Positions 26,026 to 36,120 of a DNA stretch of 64,000 nt are shown here, one piece after another (position 1 is the stretch's first letter; each line of letters begins with the position of its first letter). Origin of the DNA: Phycisphaerales bacterium. Lineage in GTDB: Bacteria; Planctomycetota; Phycisphaerae; Phycisphaerales; SM1A02. Below the pieces are notes generated by a model. The model saw only the letters and a list, made by a program, of their open reading frames with translations. It had not been told where the DNA came from and searched no databases. The stretch is taken from the NCBI GenBank assembly GCA_029268515.1, contig JAQWNP010000006.1:186001-250000 (forward strand), read 5' to 3'. The translations under genes were made by a program, and so were the position numbers.

Positions 26026-26414
26026 GGGTTTGACTCCTCAGTCTGATTCGTATTCTCACCATCACCACGATTCATCTCGTCATTAGCTCTTGCAATAGCG
26101 GACAGAACTTCTGCCTGTTTTTTTAGTGACTTGTCGATCTTGAAATGCAACTTTGGAATGCGCCGCATTCGAACAAGATTACCGACTTCACTGCGAATAT
26201 GCTCCCTCGCATGCTGGATGCCATGCAGTGCTAATTCCACATGTTCCTCTGGGAGCACTGAAACAAAGACCGTTGCATTGGAGCCATCTGGAGCAATCTC
26301 AACCCGTGTGACAGATAGAATTCCGCGAATTCTTGGGTCATTGAGTCCCCGACTAAAAACGGTCTGGACTGCTTTTCGAATCTCCGAAGAGGCTCTGTTC
26401 TTGTGCAAACTCAT
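26022..26414 (-). CDS. rbfA: Ribosome-binding factor A
   Basis: RbfA binds immature 30S subunits and aids 16S 5' end maturation. The 130-residue product starts MSLHKNRASSEIRKAVQTVFSRGLNDPRIRGILSVTRVEI and continues DGSNATVFVSVLPEE and VRMRRIPKLHFKIDKSL, all diagnostic. A polar tail (RGDGENTNQTEE) follows. The ATG at 26414 lies 10 bp after the infB stop; the longer open frame runs inside infB and is rejected. The stop overlaps the next gene. Confidence 0.93.
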   Translation of the reverse strand: MSLHKNRASSEIRKAVQTVFSRGLNDPRIRGILSVTRVEIAPDGSNATVFVSVLPEEHVELALHGIQHAREHIRSEVGNLVRMRRIPKLHFKIDKSLKKQAEVLSAIARANDEMNRGDGENTNQTEESNP

Positions 26415-26424
26415 CCCGAAACAC

Positions 26425-29259
26425 TCATAGGGTCTGACGGACCTCTTGCGTTCGATAACACTCAAGTATGTCACCGACCTTAATGTCGTCATAGCCGTCA
26501 ATCAGCATGCCACATTCTTGACCCGACTGAACCTCTTTCGCATCGTCCTTGAACCTCTTGAGTTGCTCCAGGCGCCGGTCTTTCTCAACAACGATGTCAT
26601 CTCTTGTCACACGAATCTGAGCGCTCCGCTCAATTACACCATCTGTAACATAGCATCCTGCAACCATACCGATCTTCGATATTCGGAATACCTCTCGAAC
26701 CTCAGCGTGGCCCAATACCTCAAGCTTAAGTTCGGGATCAAGTAAGCCTTCTGCTGCCCGCGTCACATCATCAGTAATGTCGTAGATGACATCATAGAAG
26801 CGGATATCGACGCCGCGTTCTTCTGCCTGTCGGCGGACCTTTCCAGAAGCGGTCACATTAAATCCAATAATGATCGCCCGTGCTGCTTCAGCAAGCACAA
26901 TATCTGATTCATTAATGCCACCAACAGCCGCATGCTTAACCGCCACGGTGACCTTTTCACTGGAAATTTTTCCAAGCGTAGCCTTGAGTGTCTCAACAGA
27001 CCCCTGCACATCTCCCTTGACGATTAATGGCAGCTCTTTTTGTTCAGCAATTGCCAACTTCTCAAAGATGTTATCAAGCGTCACTCGGTCTTTAACCAAC
27101 GAGGACTCTCGTTCTTCATGAACGCGTTCTGAAGCAGCCCCTTCTGCTTCGCGAAGGCTACTGACAACATAGAACGTGTCGCCGGCATCTGGTACTTCAT
27201 TGATCCCGGAGAAGGCAACTGGTGTCGATGGGCCTGCATCTGAATTACGCTCACCACGATCATCTACAATGTCACGAACACGTCCATAGGCACGACCGAC
27301 AACGATAAAGTCGCCTTTCTTAAGAAGGCCTTGCTGAACGAGCACACGCGCCACGGGGCCACGCCCCTCAATCACCTGCGACTCAATCACCGAACCTTGT
27401 GCCGGCCCCTTAAAGTCTGCCTTGAGTTCCAGCAACTGCGCCTGGTAGTCAAGCGTTTCCAGTAATTCTGTAATACCCTCGCCGGATGTTGCTGTTGTTC
27501 GAACTATTTCGGTTTCACCACCCCACTCAACAGGATTCAGTTTTTGCTCTGCTAACTGCCCGAGTATTCGTTGGATGTTCGAATCTGTTGCCTCTGGTTT
27601 GTCCATTTTATTCAGCGCAACAACAATTGGAACACCTGCAGCTTGTGCATGATGTATTGATTCAATCGTCTGCGGCATCACGCCGTCATCAGCAGCCACA
27701 ACTAAAACCACCAAGTCTGTCACCTTGGCACCACGGGCTCGCATTTCTGTAAAAGCCTCGTGTCCAGGCGTATCAATGAACGTAATGAGATGTTCATCAT
27801 CACCCACTTGTACAGGCACTCTAAAAGCACTCGTAGCTTGCGTGATACCACCAGCCTCACCATCAGCAACATTGGCGTTGCGAATTTTGTCTAGTAGTGA
27901 GGTCTTGCCGTGATCTACGTGTCCTAAAATCGTTACCACTGGAGAGCGTGACTGCTCATCGTGCATCGTACGATCAAGGAACTTCTGCTCAATTTGTGCT
28001 TCTGCAGACTTCCGTTCGAGCACTTCAAGCTCTACATCAAAGTGAAGCATTACCTCTATTGCTTTGGGGCCATCGATCACATCATTGATCGTGGTTGGAC
28101 TACCCTCGATAAACAACTGTTTAAGAATCATGGAAGCCTTGATACCAGTAACAAAAGAAAGTTCCTTGATGGTCACTGGTTCGGTGACTGTAATTGGTCC
28201 TTCAGCCTCACCTGCTGATTGCGCACGCTGGCCACCACCTGCACTACGCTTGAGATTATCTCTTCGAGCTGCACGGAAGTAGCCGCCAGCACGATTCAAT
28301 CGACGTTCTCGCTCAAGAAGATCCTGCTCACGCCAGTTGAAACTTCGTGTATCGGCAGCAGCTCCAAACCGACCCGATCTACCCTCTCTGTTCGTCGGGG
28401 TCGTCGTCCGTCGTTTATTACGACGTGAACTACCAGCCTGCCCGCCAGGACCGCCAGGACCTCCGGGGCCTCCGGGACCGCCAGGGTCACCCATTGGTGG
28501 TTGGTTCGGTGGCATCTGATTGGGTGGGCCTGCGCGATGACCACCACGTGGTCCATCTCGACGAGGTCCATCATGGCCGGTACGCGGTCTTGGAGCTGAC
28601 ACTGGGTCCGGCTTCTCTACTCGAATCACCTTTGGCCCAGAGAGCTTCATCTTGCTGGGGCTCTCTAACTTGCGCCCCACAGGCGAAATCACATCAGGGC
28701 GATGTGGCACATTCATAACGGCCTTTGGTCGACCATCATCAGTATCACCTTCTGGTTCGTCTTCTGGAAGCTCCGCAGCGGGCGCCACTGGCATTGCGGC
28801 CGGCTGCTCATTAGGCGGGTCAGAAGCCTCGTCGGCAACGGGTTCCACAGCAGCAGGCGCCTCTTGAATAACAGGTTGTGCTTCTGGCTGTGCAGTGCTC
28901 GGCTCTTCAAAAGGAACTGGCTTCTGAATCACTTTGGCCTCAACGGGCTTCGCAGGCACTACCTTTTTGACTTCTGGATCTATCGTTTCGGTAACGACTT
29001 CTGCTTCAACGGGTTTCTTCCTCGCCTTTTTCTTTGCGCGAGCCCGGACCTTATCGATATCAACAGGCGCAGCCGTTTCTGTAGCTGTTGAAGCTTCTAC
29101 ACCAGCAGTGGTACTAAACCACTCTTGGATCGTAGCTGCCAAGCCAGCAGACACTGTTGACATGTGATTACTAATGCCAGGTATGGCCTCAGCCTCACAC
29201 TTACCAATGATGTCCTTAGACGTCACGTCCAAAGACTTGGCTAACTGATGAACCCGCAT
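26425..29259 (-). CDS. infB: Translation initiation factor IF-2
   Basis: A 944-residue GTPase that delivers initiator tRNA. It opens with the IF2 N-terminal domain ([22 protein letters not shown]), then a long Pro/Glu/Lys/Gly linker including a GGP repeat run. The G domain has [12 protein letters not shown], the DTPGHEAF switch, NKMD and the later IF2 signature domains ([49 protein letters not shown]). The start is the ATG at 29259 with AAGAG about 8 nt before it; a TTG at 29292 is possible. It lies between nusA and rbfA in the classical order. Confidence 0.95.
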   Translation of the reverse strand: MRVHQLAKSLDVTSKDIIGKCEAEAIPGISNHMSTVSAGLAATIQEWFSTTAGVEASTATETAAPVDIDKVRARAKKKARKKPVEAEVVTETIDPEVKKVVPAKPVEAKVIQKPVPFEEPSTAQPEAQPVIQEAPAAVEPVADEASDPPNEQPAAMPVAPAAELPEDEPEGDTDDGRPKAVMNVPHRPDVISPVGRKLESPSKMKLSGPKVIRVEKPDPVSAPRPRTGHDGPRRDGPRGGHRAGPPNQMPPNQPPMGDPGGPGGPGGPGGPGGQAGSSRRNKRRTTTPTNREGRSGRFGAAADTRSFNWREQDLLERERRLNRAGGYFRAARRDNLKRSAGGGQRAQSAGEAEGPITVTEPVTIKELSFVTGIKASMILKQLFIEGSPTTINDVIDGPKAIEVMLHFDVELEVLERKSAEAQIEQKFLDRTMHDEQSRSPVVTILGHVDHGKTSLLDKIRNANVADGEAGGITQATSAFRVPVQVGDDEHLITFIDTPGHEAFTEMRARGAKVTDLVVLVVAADDGVMPQTIESIHHAQAAGVPIVVALNKMDKPEATDSNIQRILGQLAEQKLNPVEWGGETEIVRTTATSGEGITELLETLDYQAQLLELKADFKGPAQGSVIESQVIEGRGPVARVLVQQGLLKKGDFIVVGRAYGRVRDIVDDRGERNSDAGPSTPVAFSGINEVPDAGDTFYVVSSLREAEGAASERVHEERESSLVKDRVTLDNIFEKLAIAEQKELPLIVKGDVQGSVETLKATLGKISSEKVTVAVKHAAVGGINESDIVLAEAARAIIIGFNVTASGKVRRQAEERGVDIRFYDVIYDITDDVTRAAEGLLDPELKLEVLGHAEVREVFRISKIGMVAGCYVTDGVIERSAQIRVTRDDIVVEKDRRLEQLKRFKDDAKEVQSGQECGMLIDGYDDIKVGDILECYRTQEVRQTL

Positions 29260-29304
29260 TGTCGCTGCTCTTTTTGCCACACTGGGCTCCAATTTGCTTA
29301 CCGA

Positions 29305-30747
29305 TCAGACCTTTGTCTCTGAAGAATCATCTACATCTTCTTTAATATCTGAGGAATCAACTGCATCAGTAGCCTCTATTGCTGGGCCTTCGCCAAGCAC
29401 CGATGCCGCCACTCTGTCACTGGCATCATCATCACCATCACCAAGAATTGATGCGGCGGCAGCTTCTGCATCGACCATTGACGCCCCATCACCTTGATCA
29501 CCTTCGAGAACTGTGCCAGCAATGGCAAGCTCATCCTGTGCACGCTGTTTCGCTTCTTTCTGCTCACGTGCTTGCTGATCAGCAACTTCCCTAGATCGTT
29601 CTGCGCAGACCTGTATGACACGACCTGCAAGCTCTTTATCCATCTCCAGCTCACCAGTCAAGACACCAGCGCCGACCTCCTCAATGTCAAAGACACTGAT
29701 CATGCCAAGGGCACCCATTCGATCCAAGTTTGTATCCGTAATACCTTCAATTGGTCGAATGGTCTCTTCCAAGATTTCCAAGCTCTTCGCAAACTCAGCT
29801 GGGGTGAGAATATCAATGTCCCAACCCGTTAAGCGTGCCGCCAATCGGACATTCTGCCCGCGACGACCAATTGCCAGTGACAATTGATCTTCTCTCACAA
29901 TGATCGTTGCTCGACCCAGTTCAAAGCAGAGGCTGACCTCTTCTACCTCAGCTGGCTTTAATGCATTGGCAATTAGAATTTGGCTCGACTCATTCCATCG
30001 CACAATGTCTATCTTTTCGCCCCCAAGTTCATCGACAATGTTGCGAATACGACTGCCTCGCACGCCAACGCAAGCGCCAACAGCATCAACTTTGGAATCA
30101 ATAGATGACACGGCAATCTTGGTACGGAAACCTGCTTCACGAGCCATTGCTTTAATCTCAATGACATGCTCAGAAACTTCGGGAACCTCTGCTTCAAAAA
30201 GCCGGCGAATAAAATCAGGGTGGCTACGTGACAAAACAATCTTGACCTGATTACCCTGCTCGCGAACATCAAGAATCAAGCAGCGTACGCGATCGCCAGG
30301 ATGGAACTGCTCTCCGGGGATCTGCTCAGAGCGAGGCATGAATCCTTCTGCTCGATCAACTTGTACAACCAAGGCGCCGCCTTCATAACGGTGGGCTGTT
30401 CCAGTGCTAATCTCGCCTTGACGCTTTGAAAATTCATCAAGCAGGCTATTACGCTCATCTTCACGGAATTTCTGAATCATCACCTGCTTAGCAGTCTGAG
30501 CCGGTATCCGCCCCAGTTCTGCTAAAGGAATATATTCGCGCTCCTCACCTTCATGATTACGCCACAACCGCATCTCACCAGTGATTGCGTCAATCTCACA
30601 CCCAAATTCCTCGGCGTCGAGGCTGTTGAAATGCTTACGCGCTGCGCTAATCATTGCTTGTTCTAAGTCGTTAATCAGTAAATCTCGCTCGATGTTTCGA
30701 TCGCGAGCGATTGCGTCAATGATGCGAAGTGTCTCTGCTGGATTCAT
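29305..30747 (-). CDS. nusA: Transcription termination/antitermination protein NusA
   Basis: A 480-residue RNA-binding factor. The N-terminal polymerase-binding domain begins MNPAETLRIIDAIARDRNIE; the S1 domain has GEISTGTAHRYEGGALVVQV; the KH pair has GFRTKIAVSSIDSKVDAVGACVGVRGSRI and LSLAIGRRGQNVRLAARLTGWDIDI. An acidic region (LGDGDDDASDR) of about 80 residues follows, with a helix-hairpin-like LDRMGALGMISVFDIEEVGAG between. It heads the nusA-infB-rbfA operon. rimP, often upstream, is not here. Confidence 0.95.
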   Translation of the reverse strand: MNPAETLRIIDAIARDRNIERDLLINDLEQAMISAARKHFNSLDAEEFGCEIDAITGEMRLWRNHEGEEREYIPLAELGRIPAQTAKQVMIQKFREDERNSLLDEFSKRQGEISTGTAHRYEGGALVVQVDRAEGFMPRSEQIPGEQFHPGDRVRCLILDVREQGNQVKIVLSRSHPDFIRRLFEAEVPEVSEHVIEIKAMAREAGFRTKIAVSSIDSKVDAVGACVGVRGSRIRNIVDELGGEKIDIVRWNESSQILIANALKPAEVEEVSLCFELGRATIIVREDQLSLAIGRRGQNVRLAARLTGWDIDILTPAEFAKSLEILEETIRPIEGITDTNLDRMGALGMISVFDIEEVGAGVLTGELEMDKELAGRVIQVCAERSREVADQQAREQKEAKQRAQDELAIAGTVLEGDQGDGASMVDAEAAAASILGDGDDDASDRVAASVLGEGPAIEATDAVDSSDIKEDVDDSSETKV

Positions 30748-31405
30748 AACTTTTACTTACTCGTACTATGAAGATCATCCATCGTCTCAAGCAATGGACT
30801 CACAATGTTTTCCACTGATCTGCATGATGATCGCAGAAGCAGTTTTTCTTATCGTCCCTGTTGTCTGATGCAGTCACAGTGTTGACAGACATCGTTACGG
30901 GTCGCTTCTCCTCACGACCAAAAAAGAAATCGGCTCCGGGTGCCTCAAAGCCGGGCCCCGCAGCCTGCGAGAAATGTCCGAGCGGATGCTCGAACGCGAC
31001 AATGACCGCCTTACAGTCAAGTCACGGCGAACCCCTCCCGCTCATTGGAGCCATCAGTAACACGCCTAGAAAACATGGCGCGATTCCAATGGAAACCAAT
31101 TGGCTTAGTCATGAGGCGCTCGCAGCTCGCCACATAACGTCGGCCACCATCTTGACCACACTTAGTGATCATGATGGCAAGGTGATTCTTCAAGTGCGTG
31201 GCTCATATCCATTAATACTCAGTCCACGTTTATCCAAAAACCCAAAACGAAGCCCAGCCCGGAACCTACATTAGGACCCGTCGGGGCAGATCAAGCTATG
31301 TAAGTTAGCTATCTATAGGGGGAAATGTCAAAACACGAAGGGATCTAACTGCCTGTAATCGTATGATGATAGCCCTTAGGGGCTACCCAAGCGGGATCAG
31401 AGGCT
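30748..31405. other. Intergenic region upstream of nusA with uncertain coding content
   Basis: About 650 bp with no gene that I can name. On the minus strand a 51-codon frame (31172-31017) is followed, in another frame down to 30800, by a stretch with strong coding-like codons (VIVAFEHPLGHFSQAAGPGFE, then FFFGREEKRPVTMSV). Together they could be a frameshifted small gene or pseudogene. A plus-strand frame (30861-31274) is also open but less coding-like. TAGCCC-TTAG-GGGCTA (31370-31385) forms a hairpin after fliM. No known RNA was recognised. Confidence 0.4.
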
Positions 31406-32428
31406 TCAGCCATTCGGTTTTGCTTGATGACCAGTCGATAGCGGCCGGAGGATCTTTAGAGCGCGACGACCATTATGCTCTCCCACGGTGGCGGCAAACT
31501 TAGCACGATCTTGGACCAGCAGTGTTGCAGGCGTCGTCATCGGTGTCCGTGTCGTCAAGACATCTCCGACCTCAAGGTTACTCAGTTCTGACAGCGTCAG
31601 GGTGGTCGATGCCAAGACACCCACAAGCTCAACGTCTGTATGAGAGAGCGCTGAACTAATAGCGCCATCCTGTGAATACTCTGCTTGACGCCGAGATTCC
31701 CAACGCTTCATGCTGAGGGTTTCAATCAGTGGTTCGATCACAATAAAAGGTAATCCAAGGTACATGCGCCCTGTGTGGCCCAAGAGAGTGAGATCAAAGG
31801 AAATTGACACAACGACTTCATTTGGTGGCACCAGTTGTGCCATTTCAGGATTTGATTCAATACTGTCAAGCTGGAAGTCAAGAGGTGCAACCACATGCCA
31901 CGCTTGACTCAGACTCGACAGCATGCGCTTGGATACAACCGCCATGAGCCTTGACTCGATTTCAGTCATCGCGCGCTTGGGCACTGTTGAGGCTTCGGCA
32001 GAGCCTCCCAGAAGACGCTCCAATAACGGAAACGCTGACTCGTTCGTCATTGCAATACAGATTTGGCCTTCGAGGCCCCGCGGCTGAACCACCATTGTGC
32101 AGGTAGGGTTTTCAAGCGTGTCTATAAAAGATGCATAGGTCGTTTGTGAAACACGCTCTACTGCGACCTGGACACCGGCTCGAAGCAGACCGGAGAGACT
32201 GGCCCCCAGCACCCGAGCGAAGCTCTCATGAAGCTGAGTGAGTGCTCGAATCTGCTCTTGACCAACGCGTTCAGGCCGCGTGAAGTCATATGGTGTAATA
32301 AGCAGCTCTTGGCTGCCATGACGCATTCGTGAGAAGATCTGGGGCCCAGATACGGAGGTTTCAACTTCACCAGCCGCAACTGCATCAATGAGAGCATCAA
32401 CATCAGCATTATTCAGTCCATCAACCAT
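31406..32428 (-). CDS. fliM: Flagellar motor switch protein FliM
   Basis: A 340-residue C-ring protein that binds CheY and sets rotation direction. It begins with a short motif (LNNADVDALIDAV) like the CheY-binding N-terminal region, then YDFTRPERVGQEQIRALTQLHESFARVLGASLS, TLENPTCTMVVQPRG, LLGHTGRMYLGLPFIVIEPLIE and the C-terminal SpoA domain (VGVLASTTLTLSELSNLEVGDVLTT). It stands alone: no other flagellar gene lies within the window, and its neighbour upstream is transcribed away from it. The flanking divergent gap (32429-32579) should contain the promoter. Confidence 0.95.
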   Translation of the reverse strand: MVDGLNNADVDALIDAVAAGEVETSVSGPQIFSRMRHGSQELLITPYDFTRPERVGQEQIRALTQLHESFARVLGASLSGLLRAGVQVAVERVSQTTYASFIDTLENPTCTMVVQPRGLEGQICIAMTNESAFPLLERLLGGSAEASTVPKRAMTEIESRLMAVVSKRMLSSLSQAWHVVAPLDFQLDSIESNPEMAQLVPPNEVVVSISFDLTLLGHTGRMYLGLPFIVIEPLIETLSMKRWESRRQAEYSQDGAISSALSHTDVELVGVLASTTLTLSELSNLEVGDVLTTRTPMTTPATLLVQDRAKFAATVGEHNGRRALKILRPLSTGHQAKPNG

Positions 32429-32579
32429 TATGATCTTTCCTACTCATATAGAAGTGGTATCGGACGTTTCCTAGTCAAACCGCCAGTCAGGCCGCCGCAT
32501 CTGGCCTACCATGTGCCAGGAAAAGTAAGTCCCACGGTTTTTTAGCCAGCTGAGCCTTAGTCGCCAGCCAAGTAACAAG

Positions 32580-34604
32580 ATGAAGCAATCTCAACGACCA
32601 TTATTGATGGAGATGAAGGCACCACTGACTGTGCTGGCTCTCCTTACCGTGCTCATGTTGCCGGGTCACGAAGTACAGGCACAGTCCACGCCCACATGGC
32701 CGACACCCAATAACACCTGGAATCAGCCAGGACGGACACTGCCCCAAAAAGAAGTTGAGATATCAGCCACACCCGACCGAAAAGTCGTGCCACCTGGTGG
32801 CGACCTCGTTATTGCCATTGAATTCAAAATGGCGAAAGGCTGGCATATCTGGCCAAACAAGCCAGAAGTGCCAGAAGCGTTGGGCATGTCTGACCCGGAC
32901 ACTTTCGCCACCAAGATCAAAGTCGACCAACAAGACAACGAAGCAGTGACCGCACATGCTGGTTATATCCAGTGGCCGGAGATGCACGCAGTCCAAGTCG
33001 ACTTCGGCACCGGCCCAGTCTCACTCAACGTCTATGAAGGTAATGCGATTGCGTATCTCCCGATTACGATTGCCGAGACCGCCGAAGATGGTCCCGTCGA
33101 ACTTTCTTTATTGGTCACCTATCAAGCCTGCGATGATCGAAAATGCCTCATGCTGGAACAAGATGTTCCGCTGCCTGCCATTGAATTCCAAATTGGATTA
33201 CCGACATCTCGATCAAATCCTGAAAATGCACCAAACGAGATGTTTAGTCAATTCGATCCCTCCGTATGGACGCCCATCCATGCTGGAATCGAGGCACCAG
33301 ATTCGGTCTCGTTTAAGTTCTTTGGTTTTAATTTCGACATTGCTGCCGGTGGAGCCGCTGGAATAACAATCTTGCTCTTACTGGCATTGATTGGGGGCTT
33401 CCTGCTTAATTTCACCCCCTGTGTTCTTCCGGTGATACCGATCAAGATCATGTCTCTAAGCCAAACCAGTAAGACGCGAATGCGGACCTTGCAGCTTGGT
33501 ATTTTTATGTGTTTAGGTGTCTTTTGTTTCTGGCTGGCGATGGGTATCGCAATTGCCTCGGTCGCTAGTTTCGATGCGATAGGCCAGTTGTTCACCTATC
33601 CAATTTTTACGATCCTGGTTGGGGCCTTCATTGTGTTGATGGCCTTTGGTATGTGTGGTTTGTTTTCCGTACGTTTGCCAAACTTCATCTATAGCGTCAA
33701 TCCCAAACTCGATGGTGGGCTTGGATCTTTTCTCTTCGGCGTGATGACTGCCGTTCTCGCAACACCATGTACAGCACCTTTTATGGGCGCAGCCGCAGCG
33801 TGGGCTGTCAAACAACCCGGATTGACGACACTCGCTACGTTCTCCGCCATCGGCGTTGGTATGTCACTGCCCTATCTTTTCTTATCTGCATTCCCACAAC
33901 TGGTCGAGCGCATGCCAAAGACTGGACCAGCCAGTGAACTTATTAAGCAGATTATGGGGCTGCTTCTTCTTGCTGCGGCGAGCTACTTCATAGGCGCCGG
34001 CATTAGCGATCTTGCAGAGAACTCCGGCGACCCGCCTATGATTTGGTATTGGTGGCTCATTGCTGGCTTTGGTATTGCCGCTGGTGTGTGGCTGATATGG
34101 CGCACCATCCGCATTACCCGCTCGCCAATACGCTTGTTGGCATTTTCTCTCATCGGCTTGGCGAGTATTGGTATCTTCGTACTGTTAGGTATCACTGAAA
34201 CACGCAAAGGTCCCATCAACTGGGTCTACTACACCCACGCACGATACGACGCTGTTCGTGCCGAACAGAAGGTGGTGTTGCTGGACTTTACTGCAGACAC
34301 ATGCATTAACTGTAAGGTGCTTGAGCGGACTGTCCTTGAACAAGAGAGCGTCGTCGACCTCTTAAACCAGGCTGATATTGTTCCAATTAAGGTAGATACC
34401 GCCCAGGATGAGGGCGGCGAATTGCTCAGTGAGATTGGTGGGGTCTCTATTCCACTGCTTGTTATTCTCAATGGCGAGGGCGATGTCGTTTTTCGTAGCG
34501 ATTTCTATCTTGTAGATGAGGTTGTAGATGCACTCAACAAAGCTCAGAATCAGACAATGCAGGAATCGAGTTCAATAAGCGAGTTACTGAACACCACTCT
34601 TTAG
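32580..34604 (+). CDS. dsbD: Thiol:disulfide interchange protein DsbD-like
   Basis: A 674-residue protein carrying electrons across the membrane. After a signal peptide (LALLTVLMLPGHEVQAQ) comes the N-terminal immunoglobulin-like domain (VLIVTYQACDDRKCLM type, with CDDRKC as the redox pair). The multi-pass core has the two conserved Cys helices, FLLNFTPCVLPVIPIKIMSL and LATPCTAPFMGAAAA. The C-terminal thioredoxin domain has DFTADTCINCKVLERTVLE with CxxC. The protein keeps periplasmic thiols or c-type cytochrome partners reduced. The start at 32580 is the first ATG; an internal ATG (MEMKAPL) is possible. Confidence 0.92.
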   Translation: MKQSQRPLLMEMKAPLTVLALLTVLMLPGHEVQAQSTPTWPTPNNTWNQPGRTLPQKEVEISATPDRKVVPPGGDLVIAIEFKMAKGWHIWPNKPEVPEALGMSDPDTFATKIKVDQQDNEAVTAHAGYIQWPEMHAVQVDFGTGPVSLNVYEGNAIAYLPITIAETAEDGPVELSLLVTYQACDDRKCLMLEQDVPLPAIEFQIGLPTSRSNPENAPNEMFSQFDPSVWTPIHAGIEAPDSVSFKFFGFNFDIAAGGAAGITILLLLALIGGFLLNFTPCVLPVIPIKIMSLSQTSKTRMRTLQLGIFMCLGVFCFWLAMGIAIASVASFDAIGQLFTYPIFTILVGAFIVLMAFGMCGLFSVRLPNFIYSVNPKLDGGLGSFLFGVMTAVLATPCTAPFMGAAAAWAVKQPGLTTLATFSAIGVGMSLPYLFLSAFPQLVERMPKTGPASELIKQIMGLLLLAAASYFIGAGISDLAENSGDPPMIWYWWLIAGFGIAAGVWLIWRTIRITRSPIRLLAFSLIGLASIGIFVLLGITETRKGPINWVYYTHARYDAVRAEQKVVLLDFTADTCINCKVLERTVLEQESVVDLLNQADIVPIKVDTAQDEGGELLSEIGGVSIPLLVILNGEGDVVFRSDFYLVDEVVDALNKAQNQTMQESSSISELLNTTL

Positions 34605-34627
34605 TTCTTAATACTGGTTCTTATCAA

Positions 34628-35227
34628 ATGCGCGCAATTACGGTTTACTGCAGCTCTTCTCCTCAACTCGATCCAGTTTTCCATGAGGTCGCTTCTAGCC
34701 TCGGTAAGATGATGGCTGAAAATGGCCTCGAACTTGTGTTTGGTGGTGGCTCAATCGGCCTCATGGGTGAGATTGCCCAATCAGCAAGAGACAATGGCTG
34801 CCGGACGGTTGGCATCATCACGGAACGACTCCTTGATCGCGAGATGGGTGACCAGAAATGCGATGAGCTCATTGTGGTTTCAACGATGCGGGAACGGCGA
34901 CGCCTGCTTATGGATCGTGCGGATGCATTCATCATGCTGCCTGGAGGCATTGGCACTTATGAAGAATTTTTTGAAGCTCTGGTAGGCCGACAATTGGCCG
35001 AACACAGAAAGCCAATCGGGGTGGTCAATGTCGATGGTTACTTTGATCCGTTGCTCGAGATGATCCGACACGGTATTGAACATCGTTTTATTCGAGAGGC
35101 AACCCATTCATTGATGCACATTGATTCAGATCCTGCTGTTGTTCTTGAAACGCTCTTAACAAGTGATCCTGCCAGCCATGATGATGAATCGTTGCTGCCC
35201 GTGTTCACCCCGGGTTCGGGCCATTAA
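34628..35227 (+). CDS. LOG-family protein (TIGR00730, nucleotide 5'-monophosphate phosphoribohydrolase-like)
   Basis: A 199-residue Rossmann-type protein with FGGGSIGLMGEIAQSARDNG, GIITERLLDREMG and the diagnostic PGGIGTYEEFFEAL motif. Plant LOG proteins release active cytokinins from ribosides; bacterial relatives hydrolyse AMP-type nucleotides. Arg and Glu residues of the active site (MRERRRLLM, EEFFE) are present. It follows dsbD by 23 bp and precedes lpxI by 35 bp on the same strand. The physiological role in bacteria is unknown. Confidence 0.9.
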   Translation: MRAITVYCSSSPQLDPVFHEVASSLGKMMAENGLELVFGGGSIGLMGEIAQSARDNGCRTVGIITERLLDREMGDQKCDELIVVSTMRERRRLLMDRADAFIMLPGGIGTYEEFFEALVGRQLAEHRKPIGVVNVDGYFDPLLEMIRHGIEHRFIREATHSLMHIDSDPAVVLETLLTSDPASHDDESLLPVFTPGSGH

Positions 35228-35262
35228 CATTGCGGCACTATCTGTGAGGCGACTGCCTATAT

Positions 35263-36120
35263 ATGACTAGCCAGACACGTTCAATTGGACTTATCGCTGG
35301 ACAAGGTGTTTTACCCATCCTTGTTGCACAGGGTATACGCCAAGCTGGCCATCGCGTGTCTTGTGTCGGATTGCGTGGCCAATACCACCAAGAGTTGCCC
35401 CAATACTGCGATGATTTTGCAGTGGCCGGTATTGTGAGACTTGGGCGGTGGATTCGCTTGATGCGGCGGTGGCGACTCCACGAGGCCGTTATGGTTGGTC
35501 GAGTTGGTAAAGAGCGTATGCATGACCCCTTTCGGGTGCTTCGACAGATCCCCGACTGGCGAGCATTCTGTCTCTGGTATCGTGCCCTGAGACATGATCG
35601 ACGGACACCTGCGTTGCTGACTGCGGTCGCTGAAGAACTATATAAATGCGGTATTACGCTAATGGATTCAACGAAGTACATCCCTGAACACATGGCAACA
35701 TCTGGAATCATTGGCCAACATTCATTGTCCAACCAGCAGCAACTTGATCTGGACCTCGGGTGGCCATTACTTGAACAGATTGTTGAGCTCGATATTGGAC
35801 AGTGTCTCACAATTCGTGATAGCGACGTCATCGCGGTTGAAGCCGTCGAAGGCACCGATGCGGTTATCGATCGAACAGCAATGCTCTGTAAGAGTAAGGG
35901 CTGGACGCTCATGAAGTCTACGAAACCATCACATGACATGCGTGCAGATGTTCCCAGTATTGGTCCACAAACTGTTGAACGAGTGGCCGCTGCCGGAGGC
36001 CGATGCATTGCTATGGGTGTTGGTCGCGTTATTCTGTTAGACCGTCCAGCAGTCATTGAAACAGCAGATCGGTTAGGTGTCACACTTGTTGGCATTCCTA
36101 TAGCAGCGAATGCACAGTGA
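35263..36120 (+). CDS. lpxI: UDP-2,3-diacylglucosamine pyrophosphatase LpxI
   Basis: LpxI hydrolyses UDP-2,3-diacylglucosamine to lipid X in lipid A synthesis, replacing LpxH. The 285-residue product shows the N-terminal half (RSIGLIAGQGVLPILVAQGIRQAGHRV) and the catalytic C-terminal half (IGQCLTIRDSDVIAVEAVEGTDAVIDR, STKPSHDMRADVPSIGPQTVE and GRVILLDRPAVIETADRLGVTLVG). The Asp needed for catalysis lies in the MRADVPSIG segment. A 286-codon open frame on the opposite strand is a shadow. It overlaps the next gene. Confidence 0.94.
   Translation: MTSQTRSIGLIAGQGVLPILVAQGIRQAGHRVSCVGLRGQYHQELPQYCDDFAVAGIVRLGRWIRLMRRWRLHEAVMVGRVGKERMHDPFRVLRQIPDWRAFCLWYRALRHDRRTPALLTAVAEELYKCGITLMDSTKYIPEHMATSGIIGQHSLSNQQQLDLDLGWPLLEQIVELDIGQCLTIRDSDVIAVEAVEGTDAVIDRTAMLCKSKGWTLMKSTKPSHDMRADVPSIGPQTVERVAAAGGRCIAMGVGRVILLDRPAVIETADRLGVTLVGIPIAANAQ

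Noticed and set aside
28440-28500. Short tandem GGP-coding repeat as a possible mobile or regulatory repeat
   Set aside because: It is a Gly-Pro run within the IF-2 linker, common in such low-complexity linkers.
30861-31274. Plus-strand open frame of 137 codons upstream of nusA
   Set aside because: Starts at a TTG without a ribosome-binding site and has weaker codon signal than the minus-strand reading of the same region.
35238-36095. Long minus-strand open frame (286 codons) opposite lpxI
   Set aside because: Its product is rich in Ser, Arg and Thr with no motif, and lpxI on the plus strand is a clear family member; it is a shadow of that gene.
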